In this document: piece after piece, positions 17,926 to 27,753 of the stretch | Layout: each line of letters starts with the position of its first letter | Position numbering within the stretch: the stretch's first letter is position 1 | Source of the DNA: a bacterium | GTDB lineage: Bacteria > Verrucomicrobiota > Verrucomicrobiia > Limisphaerales > JAJXZI01 | Assembly (NCBI GenBank): GCA_021780115.1 | Contig: JAJXZI010000264.1 | Location: 1 to 42,281, forward strand | Direction: 5' to 3' | Length of the DNA: 42,281 nucleotides | Translations under genes and position numbers: made by a program | Notes under the pieces: generated by a model | What the model was told of the DNA's origin: nothing | What the model saw: only the letters and a program-made list of their open reading frames with translations | Database searches by the model: none

Positions 17926-19527
17926 ATGCGTTCGTTTGCGTTCGTTACCCGGCGACCGGCCGGGACGGCCACGGTCCTTTGCGCGGGCCTGTTTCTCGCG
18001 CTGGCTTCGCCCCGCGTGGCCCGAGCCGACACCAACACGCCGCCGACCATCACGACGCAGCCCGCCAGCGGGTTCGGGGCCTTGGGCGAGGACTTCGAGT
18101 TCAGCGTGGCGGCCACCGGTACCGCGCCGCTGACTTATCAGTGGCTCCTGAACGGAGCGGGCCTGCCGGGTGAGACCAACACCGTCCTGCTGCTGACGAA
18201 TCTCACCTTCGTCCAGTCCGCCAGCTTCGCGGTGGTCGTCGCCAACGCCGCGGAAACCATCGTCAGTTCCAACGCGACCCTGACGGTCCAGACCAACGCT
18301 CCGCGCCGGCTGGGCACGGGCCGCATCCTCCAAGTCGGCCCGCAGGTGGGCGTGCCGATCACGATACGCGCGAATGGACGGGAAGGCGCCGTGTACTTTT
18401 CCCTCAGCTACGACACCAATGCCTACGCGAACCCGGTTTTTTTGCCGGCCAACGCCGGGGCCACCGTGAGCACCAACCTCACCCAACCCGCCACCATCGG
18501 CGTGACGCTGACCTTGCCCGCGGGTGCCTTGCTCCCGTCCGGCTATGAGTGGATCGGCTTGATGCGCTTCGACCTGGCCGCCAATCGCACGGCCCTCCAG
18601 GGCGGGCTGGCCTTCGCCACGAACCCGGTGCCGATCGCCGCCGCCAACACCAATTATCCGGCGCTCCTGCTGGATGCCAATGTCGAGCCCCAGTACGTGC
18701 TCGTGACCAGCACGCCTCAGATCAACCGACAATCGGGCCTCTTCGAGCAGCAGTTGCTCGTCAGCAACCCCGGTGCGGCGCTGATGACCAACGTGGATAT
18801 CCTCGCGCTGGAGTTCGGTTCGGTGAGCGTCACCAACTCGCTGTTGCCGGGCGTGCCGCAGACCAACGCGATCGTCCTGCTCAACGCCCAATCCAACCTG
18901 CTCAACTATCCATTCAACGACCCCCTGATCGCCGTGGATTGCACCAATTGTGGCTACGCGCTGGACTTGCCCGCGACGTGCGACTTCGGCAGCTACCTGG
19001 CCAACGGCGCCGGCGCCTGCAGCCCCAACTTCGCCGGCACGAACGTCCTGATCACCGGGACAAACTTCAACATCGTCGGCCAGTTCGTTCCGTTCGCCAT
19101 CACCAACGTGCCGTTGCCGATGGTGCAGCTCAACAACCTGCTGCCGGGCGAGACGCGTCCCGCCATGATGGAGTTCTACGTGGCGGACCACGCCACGCCA
19201 CCCGCGCCGCAATATTCACTTTACCTGGCCGATCCGCTCTACCACACGCCTCCGCCGTACTTCACCATGCCGGTAACGCTGCTGGGGACCCGCTTCGCCA
19301 ACGGCACGTTCCTCGTCGAATTCTCCTCGCAACTCGGGGTGACTTACTACGTCCAGTACGCGGCCACGCCGGCCGACCTCGCGACCAACGCGCAGACCGT
19401 CCTGCCCCCGATCAACGGCACCGGCGCGCACATCCAGTGGATCGATGACGGCCCGCCCAAGACCGACAGCCCGCCGACGAACGGCTCCCGTTTTTACCAA
19501 GTCATCACTTGGCCACAACCCCAGTGA
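17926..19527 (+). CDS. Secreted protein with an immunoglobulin-like domain
   Basis: A 533-residue exported protein. The ATG at 17926 was chosen because it places a signal peptide at the N-terminus (residues ~10-33, ending ARA-D). Residues ~40-125 form an Ig-like domain: PPTITTQPASGFGALGEDFEFSV, YQWLLNGAGLPGETN, SASFAVVVANAAETIVSSNATLTV. The rest is Thr/Asn-rich beta sequence that may include a cohesin-like fold (VGVPITIRANG ... GATVSTNLT). The last ~90 residues resemble the VxFSSQLGVTYYVQY ... GSRFYQV tail common in verrucomicrobial secreted proteins. Function is unknown, probably surface or matrix binding. The barrel gene follows after 22 bases, so the two likely form an operon. Confidence 0.65.
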   Translation: MRSFAFVTRRPAGTATVLCAGLFLALASPRVARADTNTPPTITTQPASGFGALGEDFEFSVAATGTAPLTYQWLLNGAGLPGETNTVLLLTNLTFVQSASFAVVVANAAETIVSSNATLTVQTNAPRRLGTGRILQVGPQVGVPITIRANGREGAVYFSLSYDTNAYANPVFLPANAGATVSTNLTQPATIGVTLTLPAGALLPSGYEWIGLMRFDLAANRTALQGGLAFATNPVPIAAANTNYPALLLDANVEPQYVLVTSTPQINRQSGLFEQQLLVSNPGAALMTNVDILALEFGSVSVTNSLLPGVPQTNAIVLLNAQSNLLNYPFNDPLIAVDCTNCGYALDLPATCDFGSYLANGAGACSPNFAGTNVLITGTNFNIVGQFVPFAITNVPLPMVQLNNLLPGETRPAMMEFYVADHATPPAPQYSLYLADPLYHTPPPYFTMPVTLLGTRFANGTFLVEFSSQLGVTYYVQYAATPADLATNAQTVLPPINGTGAHIQWIDDGPPKTDSPPTNGSRFYQVITWPQPQ

Positions 19528-19549
19528 GCGACCGCTTGTGCCTTGACCC

Positions 19550-20584
19550 ATGAAAATCGCTTCCCTCCCGCCCCGCCCGCTGTTTCTGACCGCCCTCGCC
19601 GCCGGGTTGGCCGCGCCGAGCCTGGTCCACGCGCAAGATCTCGACCAACCGGAACTATCCGGCTGGTACGTCCGGTTGGGGGCAGCGACGCGGTTCAACG
19701 TCAAGGCGGCGATCACGGCGCTCACGCTCCCGACGAGTCTTTACAACGACGGTTTCGTGCAGCCTGACATTTCCGGAACGGCCAGCGGTTTGACTTGGAA
19801 CTGGGGCTACAACTCCGCCAGCCAGATCGTCGGCAACCAACTGGTGCTGAGCCGGCTGGACACGCCGAACATCGGCCGCCAGGATCTGAACGTGGGCAAC
19901 CCGCTCCTCGGGGGCGAACTCATCGGCGGCTACCACCTGCGTGAGTTTAAGCTGGGCAAAAGGACCGCACGGCTCGGCGTCGAATTGGGCTACGGCTACT
20001 TTTCCGCTTCCGAGGGCCTGAACCTTGCGGCCGCCGGCACCGCCACGCTTACCAAGGACGGCTTTGGGCTGGGCGGCATTGTGCCGCCGGTTGCGCCGTA
20101 CGCCGGCACCTTTGCCGGCCCCGGTCCGCTGATTAACCTGAATCCGGATCCCGCCAGCCACACGGTGGTGACGTCCCCGGCGGCGGCCACCTTCCAGGGC
20201 ACGCTCAATACCACCCTGCACAACCTCCGGTTCGGCCCCGTGTTGGAGGTGGATTTGACCAAGCGTCTGAGCGCCTCGTTCGGCGCGGGCTTGTCCTCCG
20301 TTTTTGCGGATGTGGGCCTGAACTACATGGAGAGCGTCAGTTTCAGCAATCCGGCCATTCCCGCCCTCGGGACGACCCGCGCGAACGACACGTTCGCCAG
20401 ATGGCGGCCGGGCGTTTATGCCGAGTTGCGCCTGAACTACCAGATCACCCGGCAGATCGGCGTCTTCGTCGGCGGGGATTTCCAGCACAACGACAACATG
20501 ACCTTCGGCGACGCCACCCACCAGGTGACCCTCGATCTGAGCAAGACTTACGGGCTTAAGGGCGGACTGAGCTTCGAGTTCTGA
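19550..20584 (+). CDS. Outer-membrane beta-barrel protein
   Basis: A 344-residue protein with a signal peptide (residues 1-28, VHA-Q) and a sequence of alternating hydrophobic strands (SGWYVRLGAATRFNV, GVELGYGYFSAS, RWRPGVYAELRLNYQI, IGVFVGGDFQHND). It ends in GGLSFEF with a C-terminal Phe, the signal used by the BAM machinery. It resembles porin-like or OmpA-like barrels but no specific family was recognised. It is likely co-expressed with the Ig-like protein upstream. Confidence 0.7.
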   Translation: MKIASLPPRPLFLTALAAGLAAPSLVHAQDLDQPELSGWYVRLGAATRFNVKAAITALTLPTSLYNDGFVQPDISGTASGLTWNWGYNSASQIVGNQLVLSRLDTPNIGRQDLNVGNPLLGGELIGGYHLREFKLGKRTARLGVELGYGYFSASEGLNLAAAGTATLTKDGFGLGGIVPPVAPYAGTFAGPGPLINLNPDPASHTVVTSPAAATFQGTLNTTLHNLRFGPVLEVDLTKRLSASFGAGLSSVFADVGLNYMESVSFSNPAIPALGTTRANDTFARWRPGVYAELRLNYQITRQIGVFVGGDFQHNDNMTFGDATHQVTLDLSKTYGLKGGLSFEF

Positions 20585-20652
20585 GGGAGCGGAAGCGTGC
20601 CCCAACTCGCGCGGTGCCGGCCGGCATTCACCGACGGACCCGCCGCTGACAG

Positions 20653-20677
20653 GGCGCGGAGTGGAATGCTCCGCGCC
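20653..20677. terminator. Bidirectional hairpin between convergent genes
   Basis: Perfect 9-base arms GGCGCGGAG (20653-20661) and CTCCGCGCC (20669-20677) enclose a 7-base loop. It lies between the stops of two convergent barrel genes (20584 and 20701), the expected place for a shared terminator. No T-run follows on either strand, so it may instead be a palindromic repeat that also works as a terminator. Confidence 0.5.
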
Positions 20678-20700
20678 AAGGGGGTAAAGGCTGACGCCCT

Positions 20701-21570
20701 TCAGAACCGCTTCGTCAAGGTGAGCGTGAAGGTGTTGCCTTCGGGACGATATTCCGCCGCGAATTCGCGGGCGTACCGCAACGAGGTGATGATCCCCAGC
20801 TTCGGGCAGACCGCGTTGATTTCCGGACCGGCCGCCACGACGCGCGACTTGAGGTTCGTTGCCCCCGGCCCGGAGTCTGTCGTCGTCTGCTGTTGGTAAT
20901 AGCCGATCAGGCCGACGTCCACCGTTTTGCTGAGGCCCTTGCTCAATCCCCACTCCAGCGTGAGGTCCTGGCCCGGCGTCAGGTGGGTGTACTGTTGCTC
21001 CATGTTGAACTCGTAGCGGCCGAGCAGCGACAGCGCCCAGGTCTTGGCGGAGTCGAAAAAGTAGGTTCCCCCGAACGTCAGCATGTGGGTCCAGAAACCC
21101 TGGCCCAGACTGGCCGGGTGCATGAGGTCGAAGTCGCCCGTCGGCGCCCACACGGCGTAGCCCAGCGCCAGGTCGAGCTGGTCCTCGTGCCACGCGAGGA
21201 GCAGCGGTTCGATCTGGATGTCGGCCAAGCCGAAGCGGTTGTCCTTGGCGGCACCGACGCTGACTTCTTTGTAGCCAAACGGCACGATGACGTCCATGCC
21301 GTAGGTCGCGCCGATGATCTGAACCGGCGTCATCCAGATCAGACGCGGCGCGTTGACGTAGCCGGCGGCGTGGAAGTCCGGCGGGCCACCCGGGAAATCG
21401 TCGGCAAAATACCCGATGTTGTAGTCGCGCAGATAAACGCCGGTCGGCGGGAGCGAGGCGCCTTTGATGCCTTCGGCGCCGGCCGGATAGTGGCCGACGG
21501 ACTGAGCTTGGACGAGCCCCGGCAACGCGAGCGCGCCGACGGCCAGGAGGAGACGGAACTGGGTTTTCAT
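20701..21570 (-). CDS. SphA/MetA-pathway-type outer-membrane protein
   Basis: A 289-residue exported beta-barrel with a signal peptide (residues 1-22, VQA-Q) and a C-terminal Phe (LTLTKRF). The pattern VGHYPAGAEGIKGASLPPTGVYLRDYN, then GMDVIVPFGYKE and LDLALGYAVWAPTGDFD, fits the SphA / phenol meta-pathway transporter-like family (PF13557 type). Members are thought to let hydrophobic or aromatic compounds through the outer membrane; the substrate here is unknown. It lies 38 bases downstream of trpB2 on the same strand. Confidence 0.75.
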   Translation of the reverse strand: MKTQFRLLLAVGALALPGLVQAQSVGHYPAGAEGIKGASLPPTGVYLRDYNIGYFADDFPGGPPDFHAAGYVNAPRLIWMTPVQIIGATYGMDVIVPFGYKEVSVGAAKDNRFGLADIQIEPLLLAWHEDQLDLALGYAVWAPTGDFDLMHPASLGQGFWTHMLTFGGTYFFDSAKTWALSLLGRYEFNMEQQYTHLTPGQDLTLEWGLSKGLSKTVDVGLIGYYQQQTTTDSGPGATNLKSRVVAAGPEINAVCPKLGIITSLRYAREFAAEYRPEGNTFTLTLTKRF

Positions 21571-21608
21571 GGGGGTTCTCTGAGTGTTGGGAGGTTGCGG
21601 TTTCTGAC

Positions 21609-22916
21609 TTAAGCGTCCTGCAGTTTCCCGGTCAGATAGGTTTCGTAGGCGCTGAGGTCCAGCAACCCGTGACCGGAAAGGTTGAACAAGAGCACGCGCT
21701 TCTGCCCGGCCTCGCGGGCCTGGATCGCCGCGTCCGCCACGGCGGCGATGGCGTGGGCCGACTCCGGCGCCGGCACGATGCCTTCGGTGCGGGCGAAGAG
21801 AACGGCGCTCTCGAAGACCTTCGTCTGGTGATAGGCTTGCGCTTCGACCAGGCCCAGCTTGAGCGCGTGGCTGACCATCGGCGACATGCCGTGGTAGCGC
21901 AGCCCGCCGGCGTGAATCGGCGGCGGCATGAAATCGTGGCCCAGGGTGTACATCTTCAGCAGCGGCGTGGTCATCGCCGTGTCGCCGAAGTCGTAGCGCA
22001 ACTCACCTTTCGTCATCGACGGACAGGCCGACGGCTCGACGCCGACGATGCGGTAGCGTTTTTGCTCGGTGATTTTCTTCCGCACGAACGGGAAGGCCAG
22101 GCCGGCGAAGTTGCTCCCGCCGCCGCAGCACCCGAAGATCGCGTCCGGCTCCTCACCGGCCATTTCCATCTGCTGGATGGCTTCCTGGCCGATGACGGTC
22201 TGGTGCAGACAGACGTGGTTGAGCACGCTGCCGAGTGAGTATTTGGTGTGGGGGTGCTTGGCCGTGTCCTCGATCGCCTCGCTGATGGCGATGCCCAGGC
22301 TGCCGGGGCAATTCGGATCCTGGGCCAGCATCTTCCGCCCGAACTCCGTCTGGTCGCTCGGGCTGGGATGCACCGTCGCGCCCCAGGTATGCATGAGCAT
22401 CCGGCGATACGGCTTGTGTTGGTAGCTGACCCGGACCATATAGACGTTGCATTCCAGGCCGAAGAGGCGGCAGGCCAGCGCCAGCGACGAACCCCACTGG
22501 CCCGCGCCGGTCTCGGTGGCCAGGCGCTTGGTGCCGGCGACCTTGTTGAAGTAGGCCTGGGCGACAGCGGTGTTCGGCTTGTGGCTGCCGGCGGGGCTGG
22601 CGCCCTCGTACTTGTAATAAATGTGCGCCGGCGTCTGCAGCGCCTTCTCGAACCGGACCGCGCGCAGCAGGGGCGTCGGCCGCCACAGCGCGTAGATGTC
22701 GCGCACTTCCTCTGGCACCTCGATCCACCGCTCCGGGCTCATCTCCTGCATCACGAGATTTTCGGGGAAGATGGCCGTCATCAAATCCGGGGTGACCGGC
22801 TGCTTGGTGCCGGGGTGCAACGGCGGGGGCAGCGGCTCGGGGAAGTCGGCGAGCAGGTTGTACCACTGGGATGGAATGTCGGCCTGGGGCAGTGTGAATC
22901 GTGTTGGTTGGCTCAT
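21609..22916 (-). CDS. trpB: Tryptophan synthase beta chain, TrpB2 type
   Basis: A 435-residue PLP enzyme that makes tryptophan from indole and serine. It is of the longer TrpB2 class: the N-terminal part ([24 protein letters not shown]) and WRPTPLLRA are characteristic, and the PLP lysine is Lys113 in AGSHKPNTA. The phosphate loop [18 protein letters not shown] and [10 protein letters not shown] near the end are intact. The start was set at MSQPTRF. TrpB2 usually works without TrpA and may salvage free indole; no trpA lies nearby. It may be co-transcribed with the downstream SphA-like porin gene, whose substrate could be an aromatic compound. Confidence 0.93.
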   Translation of the reverse strand: MSQPTRFTLPQADIPSQWYNLLADFPEPLPPPLHPGTKQPVTPDLMTAIFPENLVMQEMSPERWIEVPEEVRDIYALWRPTPLLRAVRFEKALQTPAHIYYKYEGASPAGSHKPNTAVAQAYFNKVAGTKRLATETGAGQWGSSLALACRLFGLECNVYMVRVSYQHKPYRRMLMHTWGATVHPSPSDQTEFGRKMLAQDPNCPGSLGIAISEAIEDTAKHPHTKYSLGSVLNHVCLHQTVIGQEAIQQMEMAGEEPDAIFGCCGGGSNFAGLAFPFVRKKITEQKRYRIVGVEPSACPSMTKGELRYDFGDTAMTTPLLKMYTLGHDFMPPPIHAGGLRYHGMSPMVSHALKLGLVEAQAYHQTKVFESAVLFARTEGIVPAPESAHAIAAVADAAIQAREAGQKRVLLFNLSGHGLLDLSAYETYLTGKLQDA

Positions 22917-23052
22917 GGCAGTGCAGTGCTTTGAAAAAAACCGGGGGATCATTACCGAAGTACCGGAGGGGAGTCACGACTTTATTTCGGCTTCGTTTCG
23001 TGAGGATTGTCCTCCGGGCGGGGCTGGTCATCTTTCCACAACATGCCGGTTT

Positions 23053-24309
23053 TCACCTCGAGTGCGCCGGAGTCAGCAGAGATTGGAGCAGGGGATTCAC
23101 GGCGAAGGTCTTCCGGGACATGGCCCAGGCCGCCCACTTCTGGCGGATCGTCCCGGCGGAGTCGGTCATCAGGTCCGGCACGGGTGGGGCTTTGCCCCGT
23201 ATCGTCGTGTACACGCCCCAACTGTTGGACCCGCTGGCTTTGTTCTTGTACGTCCACATCGCCCAGTTGAGTCCGCGTTGGTCATATTGGTCGAGGGCGT
23301 ACTTCCAGGCGTTTTCGTCACCGAAAAGGTTGAACTCGCCGATGAAGGCGGGGACGTTCCACGCCTGAAACATCTTCGCGACCGACTGGAGATCGCGGTC
23401 GGTGGCTTGGTTCCGGGCGGCGGTGGTCTTCGCGCCCCAGTTGTACCAGTGAAACGAATAGACCACATTCCGATAGCCGCACTGGGCCGGTTCGCGCAGG
23501 CTCCGCCAGTCCCACAGGCCTTCCAGGGCGATGGTGTGATCGGGATCGACGCTCCGAATGGCTTGGTAGAGTTGATCGTAGAGGTCGCAGACCACCGGTG
23601 CGTCCGGCGCCGGCTTGCCTTTCGGCGCGGAGTTGTTCGGCTCGTTGAGCAGGTCGTACATCGCGACGGCCGGGTTGCCGGCGTAGTGTTCGGCGATGCG
23701 CTTCCAAATTCTCACCGTCTCGGCCTTCTGCGCCGCATTGCTCCAGTAACCCGCGGCGGAGCCGTCCTGGTCCGCGCCGGGCGGGAGGAAGGCGTGATAG
23801 TCCAGGATCGTGTACACCCCGCGGTTCCAGGCGTTCCGGACGAGCCAATCCACGCGCTTGAAAGCGTCGGCCCGCCACGTCCCCTTGTCGGTCAACAGCG
23901 TGTCGTAGGCCAGCGTTAGGCGAACGGCGTTTAGTCCGAGGGCCCGGATGTTGTCGAGGTCCGGCAGCGAAATCCACGCGTCCTCGTAGGTCGTGATCAA
24001 GTTCTCCGCCTCGTTTGCGCCGAAGCGTTGGACGAGCAGCTTCCGGACGGCGAAGTCGTAGCCGTTGTGGCCGGGGTTGGCGTCGCGCAGCGTCTTCGAC
24101 GAATCCAGGGGGCACATCCAGTCCTGCCATTCCAGCCAACCGCCCAGGTTCACGCCGCGTAACTGGACCGCGTTGCCTTTGCGGTCGCGCAGAACCGTAC
24201 CGTCGGCCTTGAGGAACTTGCTGGAATCGCGCGGTCCCGTCGTGGGCTCCGCCGCCGCGGTAAGTGCGAGCGCCAGGGCGAGCGCCACCGAGTGAGTTGA
24301 TCGGGTCAC
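23053..24309 (-). CDS. Secreted GH5-type endoglucanase-like glycoside hydrolase
   Basis: A 418-residue protein of clan GH-A. The GTG at 24309 was chosen since it gives a signal peptide (residues ~7-18, ALALALTAAA-E); the longer frame upstream has no export signal. The family pattern is clear: QLRGVNLGGWLEWQDW at strand 1, VRLTLAYD, DYHAF, acid/base Glu221 in DLLNEPNN, SFHWYNWG, and nucleophile Glu323 in AFIGEFNLFG. It should cut beta-1,4-glucans or mannans; the exact subfamily is not decided. It lies alone, 136 bases upstream of trpB2 on the same strand. Confidence 0.85.
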   Translation of the reverse strand: MTRSTHSVALALALALTAAAEPTTGPRDSSKFLKADGTVLRDRKGNAVQLRGVNLGGWLEWQDWMCPLDSSKTLRDANPGHNGYDFAVRKLLVQRFGANEAENLITTYEDAWISLPDLDNIRALGLNAVRLTLAYDTLLTDKGTWRADAFKRVDWLVRNAWNRGVYTILDYHAFLPPGADQDGSAAGYWSNAAQKAETVRIWKRIAEHYAGNPAVAMYDLLNEPNNSAPKGKPAPDAPVVCDLYDQLYQAIRSVDPDHTIALEGLWDWRSLREPAQCGYRNVVYSFHWYNWGAKTTAARNQATDRDLQSVAKMFQAWNVPAFIGEFNLFGDENAWKYALDQYDQRGLNWAMWTYKNKASGSNSWGVYTTIRGKAPPVPDLMTDSAGTIRQKWAAWAMSRKTFAVNPLLQSLLTPAHSR

Positions 24310-24428
24310 GGAAAAACGCTGGAATCGGCGCCGGTTCGGTGTCAACGCTGAATCTCCACCAGGGTCATCAAGAACGGATCCCGCGGCACCGAACGCCGTC
24401 CAAAGTCCGTGTCGCGCTTTCGCGGGGT

Positions 24429-24827
24429 TCACGGCTCGCAGTGGATTCGCACCACCGGCGTTAATTCACGCATCCCGACTCTGCGCATCAGGTCTGGCAC
24501 GGACTTGCGGACATCATTCAATTCAAGCGCGTTGTTGTCGATCCGCAAGTCGCGGGTGGAGCAAACGAAGATGCCGGGCGCGGAGCAATTTTTCACCTCG
24601 TTCCCCGTGAGGGAGATGTTCTGATGAGCGCCGGCCGGAGCAATGTCGCCGTTACCCGCGGTGGCTTCGATGCCGATGGGGATGCCTGGGCACGCCGTGA
24701 TCGTGTTGTGGTTGATCGTCAAGTCGCTGCTGCTGCCCGCTTCCAGCCACCAGTATTCGGGCGCCACGAGGATGGCGGACATCTCGCAGCCTTCGATCCG
24801 GTTGCCACTCACTTCGCCATGGCTCAA
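24429..24827 (-). pseudogene. 3' remnant of a right-handed parallel beta-helix protein
   Basis: About 130 residues with beta-helix rungs are left: ISGNRI-like turns, DLTINHNTITACPGIPIG, ISLTGNEVKNCSAPGIFV and DLRIDNNALELN. These are typical of pectate-lyase-like or NosD-like repeats. A complete protein of this class is several hundred residues long. An in-frame stop lies two codons upstream of the first usable codon and nothing similar continues beyond ~24835, so the N-terminal part is missing. The break coincides with the start of a gene-free stretch, suggesting a deletion or insertion. It was probably a carbohydrate-active gene next to the GH5 gene. Confidence 0.6.
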
Positions 24828-25575
24828 CTCTTATGAGCGTTGTCAAGTGGTAGCGAGTCCTTACATGGAGTTGGTTCTATGAATCCGCGCAACGACTGGA
24901 CCCAACCGCCTGCGCCAACGCCCCACCCGCCCGCGCCGCCGTGCGCGGCCGCCCAAAGCCCTCTGGCCACCCGCTTGGTCCCAGTGCTCCCGACCCACCA
25001 AACCCAACTCCGGGAATACCATCGCCGCGGTTAAGGGTGAGGGCGAGCCTCATCACCAATTGCCTTGTTCCGGCTCAGATGGCCTCCGCCGGCCACGGCC
25101 CCGCCTGGCCGCCAACCGTTTTCGCCTCATTCATCCGTAAAATGGCCAGCCATGGAAAAGTTGTAGCACGCTCCGACGGAGTGGTGTACCGTTCCGCCGT
25201 GCGAACAACCCGCCTTGAATCTGGCGCCCCCACCTGCTCCGCGCCTCTTGGCTAACCCGCTGGCGACGGTGGCGGCGTGCGCCGCCCGTGTGCGGGAAGG
25301 CTTTCGGGAACGCTTCCTTCAAGCCGGTGAACTGATCGGCAGTGGTCTGGGTGAAGCCGCGCGCCGCCAGGCACGCGGCCGGTGCGAACGCCCGGAATCG
25401 TTCCGGGTTCCGCGCGACGGCGAAGCCGGTCCCGGGAACTGGCCTGGCGCAACGGCCGCCCTCACCCCGGCCAGAAAGCCGCGCCCCCGTCGGCAGGCCA
25501 TTGGTTTTTCCGTTTGACCACCTCCTTGAATCCCAATTTGAAACTGAAACCTCCAACACAAACCAACACCAACCC
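24828..25575. other. Gene-free stretch before the S74 protein
   Basis: No recognisable gene. A few short open frames exist (for instance a Pro-rich one of 51 residues from 24878 and a 100-residue one from 25215), but their composition is Pro/Arg-rich and matches nothing known. The stretch probably contains the promoter of the S74 gene and debris from the lost part of the beta-helix gene. Confidence 0.45.
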
Positions 25576-27753
25576 ATGAGAATCCGCGTCCCCAACCTGC
25601 TCGCCGCCCTGGCGCTGTTCCCGGTCCTCAACCTTCCAGTCGCCACCGCCCAGGCCCAGGGCACCGCGTTCACCTACCAGGGCCGGCTCAATGACGGCGG
25701 CCTGCCCGCCAGCGGGAGCTACGACTTCCGGTTCCGTTTGGCGTCCGACCCGCTGGCCAACAACTACGTCGGCAGCGCGTATCTGACCAACGGCATTGCC
25801 GTCGCCAACGGGCTGTTCGCCACCACGCTGGACTTCGGGCCGGGCGCGTTCACCGGCAGCAATTACTGGCTGGAGGTGGATGTGCGCACCAACGGCGCGA
25901 CCAGTTATACCGCGCTCACGCCGTTGCAGGCGCTCACGCCGACGCCTTACGCCATCATGGCCAACAGCGCGAGCAATCTGCTGGGCACGCTGCCGGCCGC
26001 GCAGTTGGGCGGCGCGCTTCAGAATTCCTCGCTGCCGGCCAGCCCCACGTTTTCGGGCACGGTCACGGCCAATGCCTTTTCCGGCAGCGGCCCGGGCTTG
26101 ACCGGATTGAACCCGGCGAACTTGAGCGCCGGCACGGCGGCCATCAACATCACCGGCAACGCCGCCACGGCCACGACGGCCACCAGCGCCAATGCCGCCA
26201 CCACCGCCGGCAGCGCGACGACGGCGGCGACCGCGAATAATTTCTCCGGCGCGCTGGCCGGCGACGTGACGGGAACGCAGGCCGCGACGATGGTTTCGGC
26301 CGTCGGCGGCGTGACGGCGGCGAACGTGGCCGCCGGCGCGACTGCCGCCAACGCCTCCACCAGCGCGAACACGGCCAACACCCTCGTCGAACGCGACGGT
26401 TCGGGCAGTTTCTCGGCGGGCACCATCACGGCGGGTGGTTTCACGGGCAACGGCGCGGGCATGACGAACGTGAACGCGGCGACGCTGGCCGGCCTGGGCG
26501 CGGGCAATTTCTGGCAACTCGGCGGCAACAACGTCGCCCCCGGACAATTTATTGGCAGCACGAACAATCAGCCGGTGGAAATCTGGGCGGGCGGCGTGCG
26601 GATGTTGCGGCTGGAACCGGGCATCGGCGGTTTGAACACGCCGAATGTGATTGGTGGTTCGCCGGCGAATCTTGTTCCTGGCAACGTCCGGGGGGTGACG
26701 ATCGGCGGCGGCGGCACTATCGGCCATTCTGTTGTTTTCCCTGGCGTTTCCTTAAATAACAGCGCCACCGGAGATTTTGACACGGTCAGCGGCGGCGTTG
26801 GCAACACCGCCGCTGCATTCCATGCTTTTTCCATAGGTGAGGCGGCGACGGTCAGTGGCGGAGCTTTCAACGCCGCCGAAGAGGAATTTGCGACGGTGGG
26901 TGGCGGCTTCCAAAATACCGCCAGCGGTTCGGGGGCGACGGTGCCGGGCGGCGGCAACAATCTGGCCTCCGGGAATGTTAGTTTTGCCGCCGGTTCCTAT
27001 GCCCAAGCCACCAATGATAACACGTTTGTCTGGTCGGACGGTTCCAGTGGTTTGTTCTCATCCACCACCAACGACGAATTCAGCATCCGCGCCCAGAACG
27101 GCGTGCGCATTCAGAGCGCCAAAGGCATTCATCTCAACGCGGCGGATGAACCGATCATCGTGCGCGACTGGGACCCCTTCGCCGCCAACGCGCCCGCCGA
27201 CAAGGCGGGCATCGGCCGCTGGGGTTTGTTCATGGAACCGACCCTACTCACCCTTGGCATTCCGGGCGACGATGTGGCCCCGCGCTATTTGCAAGTGGCC
27301 AAATACAACACCAACGGCACGCCCACGATGCTGATGCAGGTGGACCAAGGCGGCAATGTGCTCATCGCGGGCGTCTTGAGCCAGAACAGCGACCGCAATG
27401 TGAAGAAAGATTTCACGCCGGTGGACCCGCAGACGGTGCTGGCCAAAGTGGCGGCGTTGCCGATGACCGAGTGGGTCTATAAAACCGCCACCGGCGCGCG
27501 GCATCTCGGCCCGATAGCCCAGGATTTCCACGCCGCTTTCGGCTTGAACGGCAACGACGACCAACACATCACCACCGTGGACGAGGGCGGCGTGGCGCTG
27601 GCAGCCATCCAGGGGCTGGACCAGAAGCTGGAAACCGGCCGCCAGAATTCAGACGTCAGAATGCGGAAGCTTGAGGCGGAGAACGCGGACTTGAAAGCCC
27701 GACTGGAAAAGCTCGAACAACTGGTGACGGAAAAAATCGGAGGGGCGCAATGA
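25576..27753 (+). CDS. Secreted adhesin-like protein with YadA-like repeats and S74 chaperone domain
   Basis: A 725-residue exported protein; the ATG at 25576 gives a signal peptide (residues 1-27, AQA-Q). Residues ~28-125 form a beta domain (FTYQGRLNDGGLPASGSYDFRFRL) common in PVC surface proteins. Next comes a long Ala/Thr/Asn-rich repetitive stalk (~150-300). Trimeric-adhesin-like repeats follow (TVSGGVGNTAAA, TVSGGAFNAAEE, TVGGGFQNTASG, SFAAGSYAQA; ~395-480). The C-terminus holds a Peptidase_S74 intramolecular chaperone: NSDRNVKKDFTPVDPQTVLAKVAALPMTEW ... HLGPIAQDFHAAFGL, with the Ser-Asp at the expected self-cleavage site, then a coiled coil (~695-720). S74 domains trimerise phage tail fibres and are then cut off, so a trimeric surface fibre is likely. 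Its stop overlaps the next start (ATGA). Confidence 0.8.
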   Translation: MRIRVPNLLAALALFPVLNLPVATAQAQGTAFTYQGRLNDGGLPASGSYDFRFRLASDPLANNYVGSAYLTNGIAVANGLFATTLDFGPGAFTGSNYWLEVDVRTNGATSYTALTPLQALTPTPYAIMANSASNLLGTLPAAQLGGALQNSSLPASPTFSGTVTANAFSGSGPGLTGLNPANLSAGTAAINITGNAATATTATSANAATTAGSATTAATANNFSGALAGDVTGTQAATMVSAVGGVTAANVAAGATAANASTSANTANTLVERDGSGSFSAGTITAGGFTGNGAGMTNVNAATLAGLGAGNFWQLGGNNVAPGQFIGSTNNQPVEIWAGGVRMLRLEPGIGGLNTPNVIGGSPANLVPGNVRGVTIGGGGTIGHSVVFPGVSLNNSATGDFDTVSGGVGNTAAAFHAFSIGEAATVSGGAFNAAEEEFATVGGGFQNTASGSGATVPGGGNNLASGNVSFAAGSYAQATNDNTFVWSDGSSGLFSSTTNDEFSIRAQNGVRIQSAKGIHLNAADEPIIVRDWDPFAANAPADKAGIGRWGLFMEPTLLTLGIPGDDVAPRYLQVAKYNTNGTPTMLMQVDQGGNVLIAGVLSQNSDRNVKKDFTPVDPQTVLAKVAALPMTEWVYKTATGARHLGPIAQDFHAAFGLNGNDDQHITTVDEGGVALAAIQGLDQKLETGRQNSDVRMRKLEAENADLKARLEKLEQLVTEKIGGAQ

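Noticed and set aside
24878..25034. A 51-residue Pro-rich frame beginning MNPRNDWTQPP
   Set aside because: It is short, biased in composition and without any recognisable homology; it looks like part of an intergenic repeat.
25131..25673. A 180-codon minus-strand frame and a 100-codon plus-strand frame in the spacer before the S74 gene
   Set aside because: They overlap each other, are Arg/Pro/Gly-rich and run into the start of the S74 gene; neither shows a domain or a convincing start.
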